DNA of 64,000 nucleotides from Zooshikella ganghwensis DSM 15267 (GTDB taxonomy: Bacteria; Pseudomonadota; Gammaproteobacteria; Pseudomonadales; Zooshikellaceae): the NCBI RefSeq assembly GCF_000428585.1, contig NZ_AUAF01000015.1:1-64000 (forward strand), written 5' to 3'. The translations under genes were made by a program, and so were the position numbers. Positions 19,393-28,975 of the stretch are shown piece by piece (positions within the stretch are counted from its first letter, which is position 1; each line of letters starts with the position of its first letter). Under the pieces are notes generated by a model. It saw only the letters and a program-made list of their open reading frames with translations. It searched no databases and was not told where the DNA came from.

Positions 19393-20526
19393 TTAGTTTA
19401 TTGTTAGCTGCTTATTTAACGCATATTTTTCTTTCACATAGCGTCCTGTTAACGCATACCCGAATAGTTTTTCATCCTTAACAAAACACGCTCTAACATC
19501 TAAACCTTCGGCATGAATCTGCCATTGCCCAGTACACCCTCTAGGTGGTGAACAAACAACAACAGGGCAAATAGGCGTTTTAACACCCACGGGCATAGGT
19601 CCATAACGTAATGGCGTAGGATGCCCTGCTAAAGTACGTGCTAATGTTTTGGCACATGCCATAAGCGGCATGACATACAACAGGACATGTCCTTCTACTT
19701 CTGCACAGTCTCCCAAAGCAAATACATCAGGTGCAGAAGTTTCCAATAAATGATTAACTTGAATACCCTCATTAACCTCAAGCCCGGCTTCAAGCGCCAT
19801 TGTGATGTGAGGTTTGATACCTATTGCTGATAACACCACATCCGTATGAATAAGCTTGCCATTGGTCAGGGTCAGTTCCAGTCCGTTCTCTATACGGTTT
19901 ACTTCTTCTAAACCAACGCCAAAATGAAAGCGTACACCAAGTGTTTGCAAACAACTTTGCAACGGTGCAGCCACATCAGCTGGTAACAACTTAGGCATTA
20001 AGCTATGGCTTTGAGAGATCAACTCCACATGATGTTCAGCCGCTATCAAATCATTGGCAAACTCGCAGCCCACTAAACCACTACCAATAATAGCAACACG
20101 TTTTTTACCTGATACTGCCTTGCGAAAAATCTCATAAGACTGCAAGTTGTTAACAGAGTATATCTCCTCCGTACCGTCACCTTGAACATCAAGCTGGAGT
20201 ACATCAGCACCCCACGCTAAAACAAGCTGGCGATAACGAAGTTCGTCATTGCCTATCTTGATCAGGTGATGCTGAGGATCAATTGCAGTCACACGGGTAT
20301 TTGTCAGGATAGTGGCATTTAACTGCTCGGCCATTTCCTGAGCATCTGCCGTATCAATTTGTTTTCGGCTCATACCAATAGACAGCATTGGCTTAGAGTA
20401 ATAACGACCATCATCAGTCGTGATCAACGTAAGCGGTGAATATGAATCATGCTTTCTATATTCTTTTGCAAGGGTATAACCCGCTAACCCAGTACCAATT
20501 ATAATGAGGGGTTCCATGACACACAT
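19393..20526 (-). CDS. Rubredoxin-NAD(+) reductase
   Basis: This FAD enzyme of about 377 residues passes electrons from NADH to rubredoxin. It shows the N-terminal FAD-binding IIIGTGLAGYTLAKEYRKH, the NAD-binding VAIIGSGLVGCEFANDLIAA, and the FAD motif VFALGDCAEVEGHVL. Two ATG codons (20526 and 20517) are possible; family members start close to the IIIGTG motif, so both fit. The gene lies just downstream of the rubredoxin gene on the same strand, so they form one electron-transfer unit, used in pseudomonads for alkane hydroxylation and possibly oxidative stress. Confidence 0.93.
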   Translation of the reverse strand: MCVMEPLIIIGTGLAGYTLAKEYRKHDSYSPLTLITTDDGRYYSKPMLSIGMSRKQIDTADAQEMAEQLNATILTNTRVTAIDPQHHLIKIGNDELRYRQLVLAWGADVLQLDVQGDGTEEIYSVNNLQSYEIFRKAVSGKKRVAIIGSGLVGCEFANDLIAAEHHVELISQSHSLMPKLLPADVAAPLQSCLQTLGVRFHFGVGLEEVNRIENGLELTLTNGKLIHTDVVLSAIGIKPHITMALEAGLEVNEGIQVNHLLETSAPDVFALGDCAEVEGHVLLYVMPLMACAKTLARTLAGHPTPLRYGPMPVGVKTPICPVVVCSPPRGCTGQWQIHAEGLDVRACFVKDEKLFGYALTGRYVKEKYALNKQLTIN

Positions 20527-20570
20527 GACCTGTTGCTTTATAAATTTTTAAAGTCAAATTCAGTCCAACA

Positions 20571-20753
20571 TTATTCAAGAAGAATCATTTCAAAGTCTTG
20601 TTTGCATACACCACAATCAGGACAAATCCATTCTTCAGGTACATCTTCCCAGCGGGTTCCGGGGGGAATGTCATCATCAGGCCAGCCATCAGCTTCATCA
20701 TAGATAAAGCCACAGACTGTACACTGCCACTTACGAAATGCTTCCATGCTCAC
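20571..20753 (-). CDS. Rubredoxin
   Basis: The 60-residue iron protein has both CxxC loops: [23 protein letters not shown] and [12 protein letters not shown], the four cysteines that hold one iron. GAGG lies seven bases before a GTG start at 20753; an ATG two codons later is the alternative. It carries electrons from the adjacent reductase. Confidence 0.96.
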   Translation of the reverse strand: MSMEAFRKWQCTVCGFIYDEADGWPDDDIPPGTRWEDVPEEWICPDCGVCKQDFEMILLE

Positions 20754-20933
20754 TCGATTTCCTCACTAAACCATTATTGATGGCTAATGCCAGCATAACG
20801 TATGGTGTATAGTGGTTCCATACGCAACACATGACTCTGTTGTCATGCTATTGACCATCACTAACATGAAAGTTATTTTTCTGCTGTTTGCACCTTGCAA
20901 CATCAAACCGTTTCAAGCATCCTGCTGTGAATT

Positions 20934-21578
20934 ATGAACCTTAACCGCTATTCCAATATGCAGTTTTTTAGTGAACATTGCTGGCAGCCTACCCACAAGT
21001 GGCCTGCTCACGATCCGTTATGCCCTCACCTTAAACACTGGCTGACTCACCCAGGCTCCTTGACAGAACAATTAGCAAAACACTTCAATAGCAAGGTATC
21101 TGTTCACCTGCATAGACAACAATGGCTCACAGCAACTAAAGAAGAGCAACAGTATTTGGTTATTACCCCAGATACGTTAACCAACATCCGTGAAATTACA
21201 CTGTTTGTCAGACAGCAGCCTTGCATACTGGCAAGGACTGTCATTCCCAAAGAAACACTGAGTGGTAATTACCAGGACTTGCTTACTATCAAAGAGCAGC
21301 CCCTTGGCCATTTTTTATTTGGTAATGCCAACATTATACGCTTACCACAATTTGAGCTGACAACATTAAAAACCGCTGATTTACCTATTCAGCACGACTT
21401 ACCGTTACCTTCAGAACAAGTGTGGGGACGACGATCCAGATTTTTATTGAGTCAAAAGCCACTCATGATCACTGAATATTTTTTACCCTTTTTGCTTCAC
21501 AGCATCGAAAACGAACAAATTGGCAAGCCAGCTGCAAGTGATATACTTACCACCTCATCGCCTTCAAACGACCATTAA
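20934..21578 (+). CDS. ubiC: Chorismate pyruvate-lyase
   Basis: UbiC turns chorismate into 4-hydroxybenzoate and pyruvate, the first committed step of ubiquinone synthesis. The 214-residue protein has WLTHPGSLTEQL near the N-terminus, an Arg-rich core (RTVIPKETL) and the late LGHFLF and WGRRSRFLLSQKPLMITEYFLP segment containing the catalytic Glu. ubiA follows 12 bp later, so the two steps are cotranscribed. Confidence 0.9.
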   Translation: MNLNRYSNMQFFSEHCWQPTHKWPAHDPLCPHLKHWLTHPGSLTEQLAKHFNSKVSVHLHRQQWLTATKEEQQYLVITPDTLTNIREITLFVRQQPCILARTVIPKETLSGNYQDLLTIKEQPLGHFLFGNANIIRLPQFELTTLKTADLPIQHDLPLPSEQVWGRRSRFLLSQKPLMITEYFLPFLLHSIENEQIGKPAASDILTTSSPSNDH

Positions 21579-21590
21579 AACAACGTCAAT

Positions 21591-22460
21591 ATGCGTGTAA
21601 TCCAGCAACAATGGCCCCGCCTATGGGCTTACAGTCAGCTCATGCGGCTCAACCGCCCGATTGGTACCTACCTTTTACTTTGGCCGACCCTTTGGAGCCT
21701 CTGGATTGCTGCACAGGGATTACCCAATACAAGCCTGATCATTATATTTTCATTAGGTGTTTTTTTAATGCGCAGTGCAGGCTGTGTTATTAATGACTTC
21801 GCTGACCGTCACTTTGATGGGCATGTTAAACGAACACAACTACGCCCATTAATTACAGGTAAAGCCTCAGCGAAAGAAGCAATTTGGCTATTTTTTGTTT
21901 TAGTACTATTTTCTTTTCTGCTGGTTCTGCAAACGAACACTTATACTGTACTGCTATCTTTTGGTGCACTTGCACTTGCAACCTGCTACCCCTTCATGAA
22001 GCGTTATACACACTTCCCACAAGTTGTGTTGGGAGCAGCGTTCTCATGGAGTATTCCAATGACATTTTCCGCACAGACCGGAGAGCTATCAGTGACTACC
22101 TGGTTACTTTATGCCGCGAATTTGTCATGGACAGTAGCCTATGATACCCAGTACGCTATGGTTGATCGTGATGATGATTTGCAAATTGGCATCAAGTCCA
22201 CTGCAATTTTATTTGGCCAGGCGGATAACCTGATAATTGCTATTTTACAGCTACTTGCATTACTGTTGATGGTGATTGTAGGCATTATCCAACAGCTTGA
22301 CTGGCCATTCTATACTGGTCTAATTGCTGCAAGTTTGCTATTTATTTACCAGCACTATTTGACACATGGACGTAACAGAGAGCGTTGTTTTCTTGCGTTC
22401 TTGAATAATCACTGGGTCGGATTACTCATTTTCCTGGGCACTATGACTGCTTTTTGGTAA
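21591..22460 (+). CDS. ubiA: 4-hydroxybenzoate polyprenyltransferase
   Basis: The 289-residue integral membrane protein attaches the polyprenyl chain to 4-hydroxybenzoate. The first Asp-rich motif is [20 protein letters not shown] and the second is [13 protein letters not shown]. The protein has eight or nine predicted TM helices and starts with the typical [18 protein letters not shown]. It partners with ubiC directly upstream. Confidence 0.96.
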   Translation: MRVIQQQWPRLWAYSQLMRLNRPIGTYLLLWPTLWSLWIAAQGLPNTSLIIIFSLGVFLMRSAGCVINDFADRHFDGHVKRTQLRPLITGKASAKEAIWLFFVLVLFSFLLVLQTNTYTVLLSFGALALATCYPFMKRYTHFPQVVLGAAFSWSIPMTFSAQTGELSVTTWLLYAANLSWTVAYDTQYAMVDRDDDLQIGIKSTAILFGQADNLIIAILQLLALLLMVIVGIIQQLDWPFYTGLIAASLLFIYQHYLTHGRNRERCFLAFLNNHWVGLLIFLGTMTAFW

Positions 22461-22522
22461 CAGTTAGGACCATTTGGCATATCTGCTAAATGCCTAAAAG
22501 GTTTCAATCAATAGCCTTTTAT

Positions 22523-22540
22523 TTGTCATTTAATTGTAAC
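22523..22540 (+). promoter_or_regulatory. Pho box upstream of phoBR
   Basis: TTGTCAT (22523-22529) and TTGTAAC (22534-22540) are direct repeats 11 bp apart with an AT spacer (TTAA), matching the PhoB site design. The box ends 53 bp before the phoB ATG, consistent with autoactivation under phosphate limitation. Confidence 0.75.
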
Positions 22541-22593
22541 AAACAGTCTGTGTAATGAGTTGCTGACCCGTAGAGCGAAGAGAAGGCTTGAAC

Positions 22594-23283
22594 ATGGTTG
22601 GCAAAAAAATACTTATTGTTGATGATGAAGCCCCAATCAGGGAAATGATTGCAGTCGCCCTCGAAATGGCTGGCTATGAATGTCTGGAAGCAGACAATAC
22701 ACAAGATGCGCACGGTATTATCATTGACAAAAAGCCAGACCTCATTCTGCTGGACTGGATGTTACCTGGTACTAGCGGAATAGAATTGGCTCGGCGCTTA
22801 CGAAGGGACGAAATGACGGCTGGCATTCCTATCATTATGCTAACCGCAAAAGGAGAAGAAGATAACAAAATACAAGGTCTAGAGGTTGGCGCAGATGATT
22901 ACATCACTAAGCCTTTCTCACCACGTGAACTCGTCGCTCGCCTAAAAGCAGTTTTACGTCGTTCAGGCGCTCAAGAACCACAAGAGCCCATACGCGTTGA
23001 AGGACTTGAACTTGATCCTGTCAGTCATCGAGTGACCATCAATGGCAAGCCTACTGATATGGGCCCCACTGAATACCGCCTGCTCCAATTTTTTATGACT
23101 CATCAAGAACGTGCCTATACCCGCAGTCAACTGCTTGACCAAGTCTGGGGTGGCAATGTGTATGTTGAGGAACGTACTGTTGATGTCCATATCCGCCGCC
23201 TGCGTAAAGCACTAGGCAATGGCCATGACCGCTTGATTCAAACGGTGCGTGGCACAGGTTATCGTTTTTCCACCAAAGGTTAG
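22594..23283 (+). CDS. phoB: Phosphate response regulator PhoB
   Basis: ATG 22594 lies seven bases after AGAAGG; an upstream TTG is less likely. The 229-residue protein has the receiver domain ([16 protein letters not shown], phosphoacceptor Asp in [10 protein letters not shown], Lys in [14 protein letters not shown]) and the OmpR-type winged helix ([48 protein letters not shown]). It activates the phosphate starvation regulon. Confidence 0.97.
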   Translation: MVGKKILIVDDEAPIREMIAVALEMAGYECLEADNTQDAHGIIIDKKPDLILLDWMLPGTSGIELARRLRRDEMTAGIPIIMLTAKGEEDNKIQGLEVGADDYITKPFSPRELVARLKAVLRRSGAQEPQEPIRVEGLELDPVSHRVTINGKPTDMGPTEYRLLQFFMTHQERAYTRSQLLDQVWGGNVYVEERTVDVHIRRLRKALGNGHDRLIQTVRGTGYRFSTKG

Positions 23284-23303
23284 TCAGCAAAGATTGGAAA
23301 ACC

Positions 23304-24590
23304 ATGCCACAACGATTGTTTTTTGGGGCAGTCATTGTAGTCATCTTTGGGCTTGCCATTGATGAGCTTGCTTGGACCCTAGTTGTAGCCTTAAGTAGTT
23401 ACCTCTTCTGGACCTTGTTACAGGTTTATAAATTAAACCACTGGCTTCAGGAAAGTGAGCTCACCAATAATGAACCTCCAGAAAGTCGTGGTATCTGGGG
23501 CGATATTTTTGATGCTATTTACCGGCTACAACGAAGTCATCAAAAGTCCCGTGCGCGCTTACAAGCAGTGATTGACAGAGTCCAAGACTCAACAGCAGCA
23601 CTATCAGATGCTGTAGTGATGATTGACAGCCATGGCAACTTAGAGTGGTGGAACCATGCTGCGGAAAAGCTATTAGGATTTCGCTCACCTGTAGATCGAG
23701 GTCAGCTCATCACGAACCTAATACGTGATCCTGCCTTTGGTAAATACTTTGAAGAAAAGCGCTATGCAGATCCGTTAGAAATACCCTCGCCCATTACTGA
23801 GCAAATCCATTTGCTCTTTACCATTACACTGTTTGGTCGAAATGATCGTTTACTGTTAGCACGTGATATCACACGCCTGCATAACCTTGAGCAAATGCGC
23901 AAAGACTTTGTCGCTAATGTATCCCATGAATTGCGTACACCACTAACCGTTATCCGCGGTTATTTGGAAACTTTTGCCGATAATGCTGACAGTCTTCCCG
24001 AGCGCTGGCTTCGTGCAATTCAGCAAATGCAACAGCAATCTGATCGAATGGAAAACCTGGTAAGTGATTTACTGCTGTTATCACGCTTGGAAACCAGCGA
24101 TAAAATCAGTGATCCACAAGAAGTTAATATAGCAACACTGCTCACTAACATCATTAATGATGCCAAAGCACTTAGTGGGGAAAAGCAACATAGAATTAGT
24201 TTTGTCTGTAGCCCAAATGCAATTTTAATGGGATACGAACGTGAGCTACACAGTGCGTTTTCAAATTTAATTTTCAATGCCGTTAAATACACACCAGCCA
24301 AAGGTGCTATTGATGTTCACTGGTGGGAAGACGAAAAAGGTGCTCACTTGTCAGTGATGGATGATGGTGTTGGTATCGACCCTAAGCATATTCCTCGTTT
24401 GACTGAACGCTTTTATCGAGCCGATGCCAGTCGCTCTAAAATGACAGGAGGAACAGGACTGGGACTCGCTATCGTCAAACATGTTCTATTGCGACATTAT
24501 GGTCATCTTGAAATCATCAGTGAATTAGGTAGAGGTAGTACATTTACCTGTCATTTTTCCACTCAGCTCTTGATGGAAAATGCAGCATAA
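23304..24590 (+). CDS. phoR: Phosphate sensor histidine kinase PhoR
   Basis: This 428-residue kinase has two N-terminal TM helices with hardly any periplasmic loop (about residues 5-43), a PAS domain (ALSDAVVMIDSHGNLEWWNHAAEKLLGF), HisKA (DFVANVSHELRTPLTVIRGYLE) and HATPase_c (NAVKYTP, GVGIDPKHI, GGTGLGLAIVKHV). It phosphorylates PhoB and takes input from the Pst system through PhoU. It starts 20 bp after phoB. Confidence 0.96.
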   Translation: MPQRLFFGAVIVVIFGLAIDELAWTLVVALSSYLFWTLLQVYKLNHWLQESELTNNEPPESRGIWGDIFDAIYRLQRSHQKSRARLQAVIDRVQDSTAALSDAVVMIDSHGNLEWWNHAAEKLLGFRSPVDRGQLITNLIRDPAFGKYFEEKRYADPLEIPSPITEQIHLLFTITLFGRNDRLLLARDITRLHNLEQMRKDFVANVSHELRTPLTVIRGYLETFADNADSLPERWLRAIQQMQQQSDRMENLVSDLLLLSRLETSDKISDPQEVNIATLLTNIINDAKALSGEKQHRISFVCSPNAILMGYERELHSAFSNLIFNAVKYTPAKGAIDVHWWEDEKGAHLSVMDDGVGIDPKHIPRLTERFYRADASRSKMTGGTGLGLAIVKHVLLRHYGHLEIISELGRGSTFTCHFSTQLLMENAA

Positions 24591-25269
24591 TTATCTGTTA
24601 TCTGCACTCAAACTCACTTTCCTTACTTGTTAGACAATCATTTAGTCAAATCATCGCTGCTTTATGAGAAATACCCACAATGAAGTATTTTTGATGGGTC
24701 CAACCTGACCTATTAAATTCTGTACAATGCTTATACTCTCCATAAAATTCAGGATCCAAAAAAATTTCAGATAATTACATACAAGAGCTTTGTCTAACAA
24801 AATAATTAACACAAAAAAAACAATAACAAACATGTTGTATACATTTTAAATATTTATATAATGAGAATTGGATCTTAAGTCATAATATGTTGATCAGGGT
24901 TGCACTTTAGTATCATCATTTAGCCGTATTGATGCATCGCCAGTGTGATAAGTATTTTCGCTCATCACTCTTCAAGACCATTATTGTGTATAACACAACT
25001 TAAACTAGCTTAGGGTAAGCCGAAAATATATAAGACAATAATATCAGTAAACGTGAATATGGTTTATTGTCATATAAAAAGTATTAGGGGTAAAGAGCGC
25101 TGACAACAAACCCTAAAAATGGTTCGTGAAGGGTATATGATAAAAATAAGCTTTGGGCAACGTACTCAAATAGCTTTATAAAATAAAAGGCACTCGAGGA
25201 GGGGGACACATGCTGAAACAACAGGAGTAATCTCCATTCATTTATCGTAGGGAAACAGGAGATCTTTAC
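24591..25269. other. AT-rich intergenic region between phoR and the lipid island
   Basis: These 679 bp contain no convincing gene. The only recognisable content is a shortened repeat copy at 25084-25137, and AGGAGA ahead of the next start. It marks the border between the conserved block and the accessory island. Confidence 0.6.
25084..25137 (+). repeat. Shortened copy (right half) of the TATACCC/GGGTATA element
   Basis: The sequence CAACAAACCCTAAAAATGG followed by TTCGTGAAGGGTATA aligns with the right end of the full copies (AACAAAACCTAGAAATCATT, then CGTGAAGGGTATA). The upstream GGGGTAAAGAGCG stretch aligns with their GGGGTGAGGAGTG. The left half is missing. Confidence 0.6.
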
Positions 25270-26202
25270 ATGGCACAGGCAAGCACACTTTCTCATGACT
25301 CTCCTTTGGTTTATCGAATACATGCCTGGGCAAAAGAGCGCTTTCCATTAGCCAACGCCTCATTAGCAATTTCACTCTACCTGGCAGTCTCAGCCATTGT
25401 CAAACACAGCTCATCTGACGCAATACCAATATGGCATGATATAGCCAACTGTTTTGCCGCTGTAAGTATTTTTTTATTATTGCGTATTTTAGATGAACAT
25501 AAAGATTATAAAATAGATAACGCATTTCACGCCGAGCGAGTTCTTCAACAAGGGTATATTCGCTTATCTCACCTAAAAGTGATTGGTATTATTGCTTTCG
25601 CTATTACAGGTTTATCGAGCTTATCTGTTGAAAATAATACTGTATATACTTTACAGTCATGGTTATTAATGCTTGGCTGGCTAACCCTCATGACGTTTGA
25701 ATTTTTTAGTTCAAAGTGGCTAAATCAGCATCTCCTTAGCTATAGTTTTTCTCATATGTTAATTATGCCACTTATTGGCTTGTGGTTTTACTTTCTAGCA
25801 GGCCATAACAGCATCAACATAAATTTAATTTTACTTATTATGCTCTTCTTTTTCTTCGCAGGTTTTGCATTCGAATTTGTTCGTAAAATAAAACCTGATG
25901 AAGAAGAGAATGAAAATATTCCGACTTATTCATCAGTGCTCGGTATACCACGCGCGCTCACCCTGGTTGTCTGTTGCGTATTTTCAGTCAGCCTCTTTGC
26001 TATGCTGTTAATTTATTATTTCTTAACAAGCAGCTGGTGGCTTTATACTATTATTACTAGCACCCTGTTACTAAGCTTATGGTTTCTTACTCGCTTTTTA
26101 AACTCACCTAGTATTCAAGCACGTCGATACAATGAAACTACCGTAGGCATTCATATTCTCTGTACTTTATGGATGATTATAATTTCAAGCCTGATTGGTT
26201 AA
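25270..26202 (+). CDS. UbiA-superfamily prenyltransferase-like membrane protein
   Basis: The 310-residue protein has about eight TM helices. The first Asp-rich site is LLRILDEHKDYKID with Asp75, Asp79 and Asp83, followed by ERVLQQGYI, like the ERPLxxG of UbiA enzymes. The second site is FEFVRKIKPDEEE followed by TYSSVLG. These motifs bind the prenyl diphosphate via magnesium. It differs from the ubiquinone enzyme at 21591 and belongs to a more remote UbiA branch. It opens the island; a repeat element separates it from the next gene by 340 bp, so it may or may not share the operon. Acceptor and donor are unknown. Confidence 0.75.
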   Translation: MAQASTLSHDSPLVYRIHAWAKERFPLANASLAISLYLAVSAIVKHSSSDAIPIWHDIANCFAAVSIFLLLRILDEHKDYKIDNAFHAERVLQQGYIRLSHLKVIGIIAFAITGLSSLSVENNTVYTLQSWLLMLGWLTLMTFEFFSSKWLNQHLLSYSFSHMLIMPLIGLWFYFLAGHNSININLILLIMLFFFFAGFAFEFVRKIKPDEEENENIPTYSSVLGIPRALTLVVCCVFSVSLFAMLLIYYFLTSSWWLYTIITSTLLLSLWFLTRFLNSPSIQARRYNETTVGIHILCTLWMIIISSLIG

Positions 26203-26307
26203 CTTAATAATATATTAACAGGTAACCTCAGCAATTAACTATACAACAAGCTATATACATTAAATAAGCTTTGTAATAGTACTATGCGGAACCATGAGAC
26301 TCTGACA

Positions 26308-26433
26308 TATACCCAAATCGAATGGTTTTTAGGTGCGACCATCGAGTGATGAAATCCCATGAGCCTATATTAATAGGTGATTGGGGTGAGGAGTGAAGAT
26401 AACAAAACCTAGAAATCATTCGTGAAGGGTATA
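26308..26433 (+). repeat. TATACCC/GGGTATA interspersed element, copy A
   Basis: This 126-bp non-coding element begins TATACCCAAATCGAATGG and ends CATTCGTGAAGGGTATA. The two ends are imperfect inverted repeats of about 25 bp (each reads TATACCC, a short variable part, then CGAATGRTTT and AGG). The core GATTGGGGTGAGGAGTGAAG is shared with copies B and D. It lies between the first two genes of the lipid island. Confidence 0.85.
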
Positions 26434-26542
26434 ATCATGCATAATCTACAATTACAAGCGCATTAAGTTACACCAAAACCATATAGCTTTTTGTCAAAAA
26501 AATAATTTCTTGAAACAGGGTATAAATAGCAGGAAAGGATGT

Positions 26543-28975
26543 ATGACTGCCCCCAAAATTGTAATACCAAAAACGACAGACGAAGCTTTATCGCTATCAG
26601 GTACTGATTCATTAGAACGAATTCCTGCTCGTGGTCGTTACAGTGAAGAAGCAAGACAAACTCGTTTAGATTTCCTGAGAGAAAAATCGGGGCAGTTACT
26701 TAGTGGTGTAGACAAAACCTCCTTAAGAGCTGATCAACTACGATTTAATATTGAAAATTTTGTTGGCTCTGTAGAAGTTCCCATAGGGCTTTCAGGCCCA
26801 CTTTTATTTAATGGACAACATGTAACCGGCACTATTTACACTCCACTAGCAACCACAGAAGGCGCTCTTGTTGCCTCCGCAACTCGCGGTGCTACCGCAC
26901 TATCTAAAAGTGGCGGTGTGAATACTGCAGTATTGTCACAACGAATGATCCGTACACCTTTTTTTAAGTTTGACTGTCTGGCAAGTGCCTTACATTTTTC
27001 AGAATGGCTAAGAAAACACTTTATTACCATTAAGGAAAAAACACGACAACGCTCTCGACATGCTGAATTAATAGAACTAAAGCCTTTAATTCTCGGGCGT
27101 ATGATTCATTTAAATTTTATTTACCAAACTGGTGATGCCTCTGGGCAAAATATGACAACCAGTTGTACTTGGCATGCATGTCAATGGATTTTGCAAGAGT
27201 ATCAACCACGCCATACAATCGAACAGTTTTTTATTGAAGCCAATTTGGCCAGTGATAAAAAAACGTCTTATCAAAGCTTTTTATCTGGACGCGGTACCCG
27301 TGTTATTGCTGAAGCCCATATTCCAGAAAATATCTTACAGCAAATATTAAAAGTCTCTGCCAAAGAATTAGTTTCAGCTTATCAAGCAGGTATCACAGGC
27401 AGTATTCAAGCAGGTATTCCAGGCGTTAATGCCAACGTAGCGAATATCATTGCCGCTATTTTTACTGCAACAGGGCAAGATATAGCGTGCGTTCATGAGT
27501 CTAGCCTGGCTCATCTTCATATTGAACAAACGGAACAAGGAATCTATGCCTGTCTATTACTACCCGGTTTAGTGGTAGGTACTGTCGGAGGTGGTACAGG
27601 TCTTCCTCAGCAGCAAGAGTGTCTTGCATTACTGGACTGTGCTGGAAGCCATCGTTCAGCCCGCTTTGCAGAAATTATCGCAGGCTTTAGTTTATCACTG
27701 GATTTATCCACCCTATCAGCCATTGCCAGCGGTCAATTTGCTGCAGCCCACGACCGTTTAGGTAGAAACCGCCCAATAAAATTTTTACGTAAAGAAGAGC
27801 TAACGCCTGCATTTTTTCAGGAACACATGGGAGAACTCTTCAACACTCTGGAGCATATAGAAATTAGCGAAGCTCCCTGTCATGCAGAAAGTATCGTTTG
27901 CCGGTTAACAGCAGAACATACTACCAAGTTTCTGGGCTTATTACCTGCCAAGCTGTACTTCCAGCACCAGCATCAACCACTCCAGGTTATGTTAAAAATT
28001 AAGCCTACTGATGAAGAGGCAATTCATACACTGCGCACCCTCGCTCAGTTCTGTGACCCACGCTTAGCAGAAGAAATCAAACGTGCTGGCGGCACAACTT
28101 TTTTCAAAGGCTGCCACCAACGGGAGATGCAGCTTTATCAGCTGAACGACTCTCGTTTTACAAGTATTGCTCCCCAGTGCTTTGGCCAGTACCAAAACCA
28201 GTCACGAGAAATTTTCTTATTAGCACTGGAGTGGCTGGATTCATTAACACTGATGAATACTGTTGATGACCTGGCAGGCTGGCATGAGTCGCATATCATG
28301 GCAGCAATCACAGGCATAGCTGAGTTTCATAGCTTGTTTTTGGGGCAAGAGCGACAGGTTTTTGACCAGTTCAATATCTGCGCAATGAACCAGACAACAA
28401 TGGTACAGCTTCAGCCCCTATGGCGTTTGCTGCAAAACCATGGTCTTAGCGAGTTTCCTGAATGGTTTTCTGAACAAGACCAGCAACAACTGCAGCTTAT
28501 TCTGGAAAACCTGCCTATGTGGTGGGGTATTCTGGACCGACAACCCAAAACGCTTATCCATGGCGACTTTAATCCACGTAATTTGGCGTTTCGCCAAACC
28601 AATAACCAGCTAAAGCTATGCGCCTGGGACTGGGAGTTAGCCACCTGGCATTTACCGCAACGTGACTGCGTTGAGCTATTAGCATTTACCTTAAAACCTG
28701 AGCAAGTAACCCCCGCTTTTTTATCCAAATTCAGCGAGTACCACCGACAGCAATTAGCAAAAGCAGCAAACACCTCTTTGGACAAAACTCAGTGGCATAT
28801 GGGCTTTCACTACAGCCTATTGGACTTTACTGTTAACCGGCTTGCTCATTACTGGCTGGCAAATACTCTGCAAGATTACCCATTCATGGCCCGCCTGACA
28901 GCAACAACCTTAGCCATGATCAATGCCCTGGAGTCCACTACCACTCAACTTGGGGGGCAGCATCATGTTGACTGA
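26543..28975 (+). CDS. HMG-CoA-reductase-like domain fused to an APH/choline-kinase-like domain
   Basis: ATG 26543 follows AGGAAAGGA. The first 415 or so of 810 residues follow class I HMG-CoA reductase: ENFVGSVEVPIGLSGP, PLATTEGALVAS (catalytic Glu106), GDASGQNM (DAMGMNM in family), GVNANVANIIAAIFTATGQD (catalytic Asp313), GTVGGGTGLPQQQE and His403 in AAHDRLGRNR. The usual catalytic Lys before GS is Ala282 (QAGITGS), so normal reduction is doubtful. From about 440 a kinase fold follows: VMLKIKPTDEE (ATP Lys), HGDFNPRN at 673-680, and CAWDWELA (metal Asp). I know of no characterised enzyme with this order. Its stop overlaps the next start. Confidence 0.82.
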   Translation: MTAPKIVIPKTTDEALSLSGTDSLERIPARGRYSEEARQTRLDFLREKSGQLLSGVDKTSLRADQLRFNIENFVGSVEVPIGLSGPLLFNGQHVTGTIYTPLATTEGALVASATRGATALSKSGGVNTAVLSQRMIRTPFFKFDCLASALHFSEWLRKHFITIKEKTRQRSRHAELIELKPLILGRMIHLNFIYQTGDASGQNMTTSCTWHACQWILQEYQPRHTIEQFFIEANLASDKKTSYQSFLSGRGTRVIAEAHIPENILQQILKVSAKELVSAYQAGITGSIQAGIPGVNANVANIIAAIFTATGQDIACVHESSLAHLHIEQTEQGIYACLLLPGLVVGTVGGGTGLPQQQECLALLDCAGSHRSARFAEIIAGFSLSLDLSTLSAIASGQFAAAHDRLGRNRPIKFLRKEELTPAFFQEHMGELFNTLEHIEISEAPCHAESIVCRLTAEHTTKFLGLLPAKLYFQHQHQPLQVMLKIKPTDEEAIHTLRTLAQFCDPRLAEEIKRAGGTTFFKGCHQREMQLYQLNDSRFTSIAPQCFGQYQNQSREIFLLALEWLDSLTLMNTVDDLAGWHESHIMAAITGIAEFHSLFLGQERQVFDQFNICAMNQTTMVQLQPLWRLLQNHGLSEFPEWFSEQDQQQLQLILENLPMWWGILDRQPKTLIHGDFNPRNLAFRQTNNQLKLCAWDWELATWHLPQRDCVELLAFTLKPEQVTPAFLSKFSEYHRQQLAKAANTSLDKTQWHMGFHYSLLDFTVNRLAHYWLANTLQDYPFMARLTATTLAMINALESTTTQLGGQHHVD

